A stretch of DNA of 7,765 bases from positions 1 to 7,765 of the forward strand of contig JAOXRV010000634.1 in assembly GCA_025800435.1 (NCBI GenBank), given 5' to 3'. This DNA is from Cellvibrionaceae bacterium (GTDB lineage: Bacteria > Pseudomonadota > Gammaproteobacteria > Pseudomonadales > Cellvibrionaceae). A program made the translations under genes and the position numbers. Below the pieces are notes generated by a model. That model did not search any database, was not told the DNA's origin, and was given only the letters and a program-made list of their open reading frames with translations. This document shows, piece after piece, positions 1 through 4,819 of the stretch. How positions within the stretch are numbered: position 1 is the first letter of the stretch; each line of letters starts with the position of its first letter.

Positions 1-10
1 CCCGAAGGGC

Positions 11-105
11 GGGCCCTAAAGCGCACATCTGCGGTGTTGCACTGCTTGTAAAGGCGGCCGGCATTCACTGCGCAGCGCGCCTTGCAGCTGTACGCTTTAG
101 GGTCC
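11..105. repeat. Long imperfect palindrome (hairpin A)
   Basis: Positions 11-23 pair with 93-105 in 12 of 13 places, the exception being a G-T pair. Inside this, 25-34 versus 82-91 and 39-45 versus 72-78 also pair with few mismatches, so almost the whole 95 bp folds into one long imperfect hairpin around a GC-rich centre (CGGCCGG). No open reading frame of note occupies it. The form is that of a dispersed palindromic element or MITE-like remnant. That identity is inferred, since only one copy is present here. Confidence 0.6.
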
Positions 106-141
106 CGCTGAGCATCATCGAGTTATTCAGAGGTGCCCTAG
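97..141. repeat. Hairpin repeat B, copy 1
   Basis: Fifteen-base arms (97-111 and 127-141) enclose a 15-nt loop, GCATCATCGAGTTAT (112-126). Eleven arm positions are Watson-Crick pairs and two more can be G-U. Positions 108-141 match 7604-7637 in 32 of 34 places, in direct orientation. The left arm overlaps the right arm of hairpin A, so the two folds exclude each other. Five T residues (144-148) follow the stem, so on the plus strand it could also terminate transcription from a gene left of the window. Confidence 0.7.
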
Positions 142-150
142 CGTTTTTAG

Positions 151-179
151 CAGCGGCCGGTGATTAACACCGGCCGTTG
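151..179 (+). terminator. GC-rich hairpin before the DUF885 gene
   Basis: CGGCCGGTG (154-162) and CACCGGCCG (168-176) form a perfect 9-bp stem around a 5-nt loop. It extends to 12 bp with one G-U pair. The following sequence is T-rich but lacks a clean U-tract, so a plus-strand terminator for an upstream gene is plausible but not certain. It lies about 60 bp before the start at 240 and could instead be part of that gene's leader or an operator. Confidence 0.4.
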
Positions 180-239
180 TTCGTTTAGGTTTAGGGCAAC
201 TTAATTTAACCGTTATTTATAAAACAAGAGAGAAGCGCT

Positions 240-2033
240 ATGAAGTTAGCCAGTAAAGCGTCTCGCTGGGGCCTGGCCCTGGCAAGCCTGGCGGCCAGCC
301 AGTTGAGTCTAGCGGCCGAGACCAAGCCCATTGCCGAGTTTTTTGAACAGAGTTTTCAGCAGAGCTTAGCCAATAAGCCCATGTACTTAACTTACCTTGG
401 CATGAAGGAGAAATACGATCAATGGGGGGACTTTTCCGAGGCAGAAGAGCTGCGCGATATCGAGCTTAGCCGCCGCCAATTGGCGCAGCTAAAAGCCTAT
501 GACTTTGACAAGCTCAGCCCCCAGCAACAGTTGAGCTATCGTCTGTTTGAAAAAAATGTGCAAGAAGAAGAGCTGGATTATCAGTATCGCTTATACGACT
601 ACCCGGTCAACCAAATGCATGGTATTCAGTCTTCACTGCCGGCATTTCTAATAAATATGCATGGGGTTGAGAGCGAGGCTGATGCCAGGGCCTATATCTC
701 CCGTTTGCAAAAGGTTAAGCCGCTGTTTGCCCAGGTGATCGAGCGCATGCAAGCGAGTGAAGCCAAGGGTATTATGCCGCCCAAGTTTGTCTTCCCGATG
801 GTTATCAAAGACAGCCAGAATATTATCGGCGGCAAACCCTTTGATGCCAAGGCCGACAAAGACAATGCCCTCTGGGCCGATATCAAAAAGAAAATTACGG
901 GCCTAGCGTTAGAGCAACAGCAAAGCCAGGCGCTAATGGCAGAAGCCGAAGCGGCGCTGACCGGTGATTTTCAGGCCGCCTATAAAAACCTAATTGCTTT
1001 TTTGCAGCAGCAGCAACAGCGTGCGGATAGCCGTGATGGTGTGTGGAAGTTTCCCGGCGGCGAGGAATTCTACAAATATCGCCTGGCGAAAATGACCACC
1101 ACCGATATGAGCGCTGATGAGATTCATAAACTTGGCCTGGCCGAGGTTGCGCGTATTCACAAAGAAATGGTGGCGATTAAAGAGCAAGTTAAGTTTAACG
1201 GTGACCTGGCCGCCTTCTTTAAGTTTATGCGCAACGACCCCCAGTTCAAGCTGCCCAATACCGACGCCGGTCGCCAGCAATACCTGGATCGGGCGGTGGA
1301 AGTTATTGACGATATGAAATCGCGCCTGGACAGCTTGTTTATCACCAAGCCCAAAGCGGATCTGGCCGTGACTCGGGTAGAGGCCTTCCGTGAAGACTCT
1401 GCCGGCCGCGCTTTTTACCAGCGTCCATCGCTGGATGGCAAGCGCCCCGGTCGCTACTACGTCAATCTGGCGGATATGAACGAGATGGCCACTTATGAGT
1501 TAGAGGCCCTGGCCTATCATGAGGGTATTCCCGGTCACCATATGCAGCTGGCTATCGCCCAAGAGCTAGAGGGTATTCCCACCTTCCGCAAAGTGGGTGG
1601 CTATACTGCCTACACCGAAGGTTGGGGCCTGTATTCGGAAACCCTGCCCAAAGAAATCGGTCTCTACCAAGACCCCTACCAAGACTTTGGTCGTCTATCG
1701 ATGGAGTTGTGGCGCGCCTGCCGCCTGGTGGTAGACACGGGTATTCACGCGCAAAAATGGAGCCGTGAAAAAGCCATTCAATATCTGCGCGACAATACCC
1801 CCAGCCCCGAGCTGGATATGGTCAAAGCGATCGAGCGGTATATCGTCATGCCCGGCCAAGCGACTGCCTATAAAATTGGTTCGATCAAAATTCAACAGCT
1901 GCGGGCCAAGGCCAAGCAGGCCATGGGTGATAAATTTGATATTCGCAAATTTCACGATGTAATTTTGCGCGATGGCATGTTGCCCTTGGATATATTGGAA
2001 GAAAAAGTGGATGCCTATATTGCAGGCAAATAA
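240..2033 (+). CDS. Secreted DUF885 family protein, putative metallopeptidase
   Basis: This 597-residue protein begins with a Sec-type signal peptide: basic start, hydrophobic residues 11-25, likely cleavage after Ala26. It should therefore act in the periplasm or at the envelope. The body is mostly helical and hydrophilic. The DUF885 signature HEGIPGHHMQ lies at 427-436, followed by AYTEGWGLYSE at 457-467 and an RYIVMPGQATAYKIG block at 533-547. The His/Glu residues (H427, E428, H433, H434, E460) look like a zinc site, and DUF885 proteins are generally regarded as metallopeptidase-like. The substrate is not readable from sequence. Length fits a full family member, with no sign of truncation. 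The purine-rich AAGAGAGAAG at 226-235 supports the ATG at 240. The gene stands alone on the plus strand and converges on the carbonic anhydrase gene. No functional link to the phytase operon is evident. Confidence 0.92.
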   Translation: MKLASKASRWGLALASLAASQLSLAAETKPIAEFFEQSFQQSLANKPMYLTYLGMKEKYDQWGDFSEAEELRDIELSRRQLAQLKAYDFDKLSPQQQLSYRLFEKNVQEEELDYQYRLYDYPVNQMHGIQSSLPAFLINMHGVESEADARAYISRLQKVKPLFAQVIERMQASEAKGIMPPKFVFPMVIKDSQNIIGGKPFDAKADKDNALWADIKKKITGLALEQQQSQALMAEAEAALTGDFQAAYKNLIAFLQQQQQRADSRDGVWKFPGGEEFYKYRLAKMTTTDMSADEIHKLGLAEVARIHKEMVAIKEQVKFNGDLAAFFKFMRNDPQFKLPNTDAGRQQYLDRAVEVIDDMKSRLDSLFITKPKADLAVTRVEAFREDSAGRAFYQRPSLDGKRPGRYYVNLADMNEMATYELEALAYHEGIPGHHMQLAIAQELEGIPTFRKVGGYTAYTEGWGLYSETLPKEIGLYQDPYQDFGRLSMELWRACRLVVDTGIHAQKWSREKAIQYLRDNTPSPELDMVKAIERYIVMPGQATAYKIGSIKIQQLRAKAKQAMGDKFDIRKFHDVILRDGMLPLDILEEKVDAYIAGK

Positions 2034-2093
2034 ATAAAAGGCTCGTAAGACCTTTCAGGTTGCTGACAAAGATTGGCTTCGATGCCGAGCCTT
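2031..2093 (-). terminator. Intrinsic terminator for the carbonic anhydrase gene
   Basis: On the minus strand AAGGCTCG (2093-2086) pairs perfectly with CGAGCCTT (2045-2038), followed at once by a U-rich tract (TTTTATTTATTT). The 40-nt loop holds a small hairpin, ACCT/AGGT at 2050-2060. The U-tract overlaps the stop codon of the convergent DUF885 gene. One arm lies inside the 23-nt repeat C copy at 2074-2096. The long loop is atypical, hence moderate confidence. Confidence 0.5.
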
Positions 2094-2096
2094 GTG
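2074..2096 (+). repeat. Repeat C, copy 1 (23 nt, inverted match at 7550-7572)
   Basis: The 23 bases from TGGCTTCG to CCTTGTG are the exact reverse complement of 7550-7572, about 5.4 kb away. Identity stops at both ends. Each copy is intergenic. The element contains a GGCT/AGCC mini-stem. An exact 23-nt match is far beyond chance in a window of this size, so a dispersed repeat family is likely. Confidence 0.7.
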
Positions 2097-2172
2097 GTTG
2101 ATTTCTTCACTGTAGCCACTGGTGCGTTTGGCACCTTTGGCACTGTGTTGCGCAAAATAACAAAAAGGAACC

Positions 2173-2712
2173 TCAGTCCTGTTCTGATAGATATTGGTCT
2201 TTCAGTTTGACGTAATTAGCAGCGGTATAGCGGAAGAACTCCTGCTCCGAGTCCTTTAGCGGGCGAGCTTGTTTGGCGGGGCTGCCGACATATAAATAGC
2301 CGCCTTCCAGGCGCTTGCCTGGGGGCACCATGCTACCGGCGCCGATAATGACTTCATCCTCGACCACCGCGCCATCCATAATGGTAGTGCCAACCCCCAC
2401 CAAAATGCGGTTGCCCAAGGTGCAGCCGTGCAGATTGACCGAGTGGCCGATGGTGACATCATCGCCAATGGTCAGTGGCCAGCCATCGGGGTTAAATTTA
2501 CTGGCGTGGGTAATGTGCAGCACCGAGCCATCTTGGACACTGGTGCGCGCGCCGATTCGAATGCGGTGCATATCGCCGCGAATGACTGCGCAGGGCCATA
2601 CCGAGCAATCATCCCCCAGCACCACATCGCCAATTACCACTGCCGCCGGGTCGATCATTACCCGTTGGCCGAATTTGGGGCGAATACCTTTGTGGCTGCG
2701 AATATTGCTCAT
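2173..2712 (-). CDS. Gamma-class carbonic anhydrase-like protein (YrdA/CaiE type)
   Basis: A 179-residue cytoplasmic protein without a signal peptide, built of left-handed beta-helix hexapeptide repeats (roughly residues 15-135) with a short C-terminal helix. The three zinc-ligand histidines of gamma carbonic anhydrases are present at H66, H90 and H95 (IGHSVNLHGC at 88-97). Also present are the equivalents of the conserved Arg, Asp and Gln: R45 and D47 in RGD, and Q60. These spacings fit the archaeal Cam enzyme closely. The acidic proton-shuttle loop of Cam is absent, as in YrdA-type proteins, so CO2 hydration is possible but not assured and the true substrate is unknown. The start at 2712 is preceded by AGGTG at a suitable distance. 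It lies 124 bp beyond the phytase stop on the same strand and probably has its own promoter. Confidence 0.93.
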   Translation of the reverse strand: MSNIRSHKGIRPKFGQRVMIDPAAVVIGDVVLGDDCSVWPCAVIRGDMHRIRIGARTSVQDGSVLHITHASKFNPDGWPLTIGDDVTIGHSVNLHGCTLGNRILVGVGTTIMDGAVVEDEVIIGAGSMVPPGKRLEGGYLYVGSPAKQARPLKDSEQEFFRYTAANYVKLKDQYLSEQD

Positions 2713-2752
2713 GCTGACACCTGCTCGGGAATAAAACGGAGCCGCTAGTTTA

Positions 2753-2790
2753 GGGGAAAACAGGGACTAAAACGATAGTGGGTTTTCCCC
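2753..2790. promoter_or_regulatory. 9-bp perfect inverted repeat between phytase and carbonic anhydrase genes
   Basis: GGGGAAAAC (2753-2761) and GTTTTCCCC (2782-2790) are perfect reverse complements with a 20-bp spacer. On the minus strand no U-tract follows, so it is not a classical intrinsic terminator of the phytase operon. It sits 41-78 bp upstream of the carbonic anhydrase start, where an operator or a Rho-assisted 3'-end hairpin would both be reasonable. Confidence 0.4.
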
Positions 2791-2836
2791 GCTCAGCAGT
2801 GCGCCTTCACGGGGATCAGGTAGCGCCTATGCGGTG

Positions 2837-4744
2837 TCAGTCCAGCTGTAACGCTTGTTTCACTCGACTCCAAGGCAGGTACTTAAAGTTCTGGGGTTGG
2901 CTGGGTAACACGTTGAAGCCATCTTGCACCACTATCATGCCTTCGCGGTAAATGCCGCCGAGATCGGCGCTGATCACTTCCAAGCCATCGGTTTCGGAGC
3001 TGCCGTCGATACCGGTCTTGGGGTTGAGCCCGATGCGAAAGGAGCCCAAGTGTTTATAGGGCGCCTCGGTAGTAAACAGCGCGTAGCTGTCGTTGCCCTG
3101 GCTGGAAACTAACAGATAGCTTTGGCTTTCGCCGTGATAGAGTCCCATGCCTTCCACATCGTCGTGCAGGGCGGCACTGAGGCCGAGAATTTTTTCGGCC
3201 TGTTGGCCGGCATCGGCGGCGGCACCGATAAGCCACACGCCGGCATCTTCCTCGCCCATAAATAACTGGCCGGTATTATCATCGGCAATACAGCCTTCCG
3301 GTTGGCCGGGCAGGTTAAAGCTGCGCACCAGTTCGCCTTTAATCACACCGTCAACACTGCTGAGCTGGTATTGTTCGTACAAGCCGGATTTATCATTGGC
3401 AAACACATAGGTCTGCTCGTCACCCTGATACATACACAGGCCATAGATAGAATCCATATTGGTGGACACGTTGACCGCGTGGCTGAGTTGACCGCTGCTG
3501 CGATCGATGGTGTAGACCGCTATCGAGTTGTCGTCGCGCAGGCTGGCGCTGGCAATATCCACCACTGCGCCACCGTGTTCAAAGTGGTAGCGCAAATCGA
3601 CATTGTTAACCCGGCCAGTGGCCAGGAATTGTGTTTGTTTGCCCTGCAAATCGTACACATGTAGCCCGGCGGTTTTATTGGTGCCTAAAACCCGCGATTG
3701 AGTGGCATCCAAGCCGTTAAGCCAAATCGCTGGATCGTCGGCAACATCGCCAAAGCGCGGGGTGGCTTCGGTTTCGGCGCTGGCCATAAGCTCGATAATT
3801 GGAGCTGGCCCGGCGGCTGGGGCTTTAACTTTTTGCAGCCACTGATATAGATTGCCGCCAGCATCGACCACATTGAGTTGCAGCCTACCTGGGCCGGCCA
3901 CTACATTCATGGCTTCCGGGTCATCGGCGGCGGCCAACTGTTGGCTAAAGGCCAGTTCAGCTTCGCCATCGTTAAAATAAAAACCGCTGGCCTTTGCCGA
4001 GCTGGGAGAGAGCGCTGCAATGCCACCGGGAAAGGCGACCAAGCTGGCAATATCATCGCCCAGCTGTTCGCCCCAGGGGCTAGTTAGGGCGACGAGCTGG
4101 CGCTCGGGTTTGGCCTCGGGGTGGGCTTCATAGGCCCAGATACCAATCGCCTCTTCTGCCATATATAAAGTGTTGCTGCTGTCGTCTACCGCGCAATAGC
4201 TCGCTGGCGCGGCGCTAAAATTGCGTACGCTCTGGGCCGGGCTATCGGCTCCAATCAGCCATTGCTCGGTAGTGCCGTTGCCATCTAATAAATACAAAAA
4301 CAGCTGTTCGTTACTCTGTTGTAGGCACAGGCCGTCAATATTAAAACTGGGGCTGTCATAGCGCTGCAGCAGCGCCAGGTAATCGCCCTGGGCGTGCAGC
4401 AATAGTGGCTGATTGGTATTTTTATCGAGGCTGACAAACAGGGTGCTGCCATCGGCCTGGGAGCGGGCGTCTAGCATTTCAAATTTGCCGCCAATGGTAC
4501 TCAAGGTTTCGCCGTCGCCGTCGACTAGGGTGATACCGCTTTGTTCGCTGATATGTAGGCTGTTATTGCCCAGGGGCAGATAGTTGGCCGTGGCCAAACT
4601 GGCCAATGACTGTTTGGGCTTAAGGCCCACCACGGCTTTGGCTTTTTTAGGGTTTACGGTGGTGGCGGTGGCCTGCTCTTCGCAAGCGGCCAGGCCTAAA
4701 GCCAGGCCCACGGCGATGGATACTGATAAAAATTGTTTTTTCAT
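2837..4744 (-). CDS. Beta-propeller phytase lipoprotein (3-phytase)
   Basis: This enzyme hydrolyses phosphate from phytate (inositol hexakisphosphate), in this family using Ca2+-phytate. The 635-residue protein starts with a lipoprotein signal, lipobox LAAC with the acylated Cys at 21 and Glu at +2, which favours outer-membrane sorting. The catalytic six-bladed propeller spans about 322-627 and carries the family hallmarks: DDPAIW (336-341), GTNK (354-357), NNVD-R (380-385), YGLC (434-437), QPEGC (481-485), EED (498-500), DVEG (529-532), SSQGN (547-551), DGSSETDG (580-587), QDG (607-609) and QNFK (618-621). Residues about 40-310 form a second, degenerate propeller-like domain without the catalytic motifs. 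Dual-domain phytases with an incomplete N-terminal domain are known. It lies 75 bp after the receptor gene on the same strand. The ribosome site is weak (GAG 3 nt before ATG), but this start is required for the lipoprotein signal. Confidence 0.95.
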   Translation of the reverse strand: MKKQFLSVSIAVGLALGLAACEEQATATTVNPKKAKAVVGLKPKQSLASLATANYLPLGNNSLHISEQSGITLVDGDGETLSTIGGKFEMLDARSQADGSTLFVSLDKNTNQPLLLHAQGDYLALLQRYDSPSFNIDGLCLQQSNEQLFLYLLDGNGTTEQWLIGADSPAQSVRNFSAAPASYCAVDDSSNTLYMAEEAIGIWAYEAHPEAKPERQLVALTSPWGEQLGDDIASLVAFPGGIAALSPSSAKASGFYFNDGEAELAFSQQLAAADDPEAMNVVAGPGRLQLNVVDAGGNLYQWLQKVKAPAAGPAPIIELMASAETEATPRFGDVADDPAIWLNGLDATQSRVLGTNKTAGLHVYDLQGKQTQFLATGRVNNVDLRYHFEHGGAVVDIASASLRDDNSIAVYTIDRSSGQLSHAVNVSTNMDSIYGLCMYQGDEQTYVFANDKSGLYEQYQLSSVDGVIKGELVRSFNLPGQPEGCIADDNTGQLFMGEEDAGVWLIGAAADAGQQAEKILGLSAALHDDVEGMGLYHGESQSYLLVSSQGNDSYALFTTEAPYKHLGSFRIGLNPKTGIDGSSETDGLEVISADLGGIYREGMIVVQDGFNVLPSQPQNFKYLPWSRVKQALQLD

Positions 4745-4750
4745 AAACTC

Positions 4751-4807
4751 AAAAATAACAGCAGCAGGCGGCCATTGCTATAGGGGTGCAATGGTCGATG
4801 CCGCTGT
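4751..4807 (-). terminator. Hairpin plus U-tract between receptor and phytase genes (possible attenuator)
   Basis: Transcribed on the minus strand, ACAGCGGC (4807-4800) pairs with GCTGCTGT (4765-4758) at 7 of 8 places. Inside it CCATTGC and GCAATGG (4794-4788, 4778-4772) form a perfect 7-bp stem with a 9-nt loop. TTATTTTT follows immediately (4757-4751, plus the adjoining T). This looks like an intrinsic terminator placed 13 nt after the receptor stop and ending 7 nt before the phytase ATG. If leaky, it would lower phytase output relative to the receptor. It could also stabilise the upstream message or control phytase translation. Confidence 0.55.
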
Positions 4808-4819
4808 TTAAGCTGTTGA

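Noticed and set aside
97..141. Hairpin B as an integron attC site
   Set aside because: The characteristic RYYYAAC/GTTRRRY core sites and the extrahelical-base pattern are absent, and no integrase is present.
997..1020. CAG/CAA repeat encoding a glutamine run in the DUF885 protein
   Set aside because: Only five consecutive Gln codons; a short low-complexity stretch within an intact frame with no sign of instability.
2121..2144. GGTGC/GCACC hairpin and TTTGGCAC tandem repeat near the carbonic anhydrase 3' end
   Set aside because: The stem is only 5 bp and no proper U-tract follows on either strand; the structure at 2031-2093 is a better terminator.
2315..2748. Long plus-strand reading frames opposite the carbonic anhydrase gene
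   Set aside because: They are antisense shadows; the minus-strand frame carries complete gamma carbonic anhydrase motifs with the zinc ligands.
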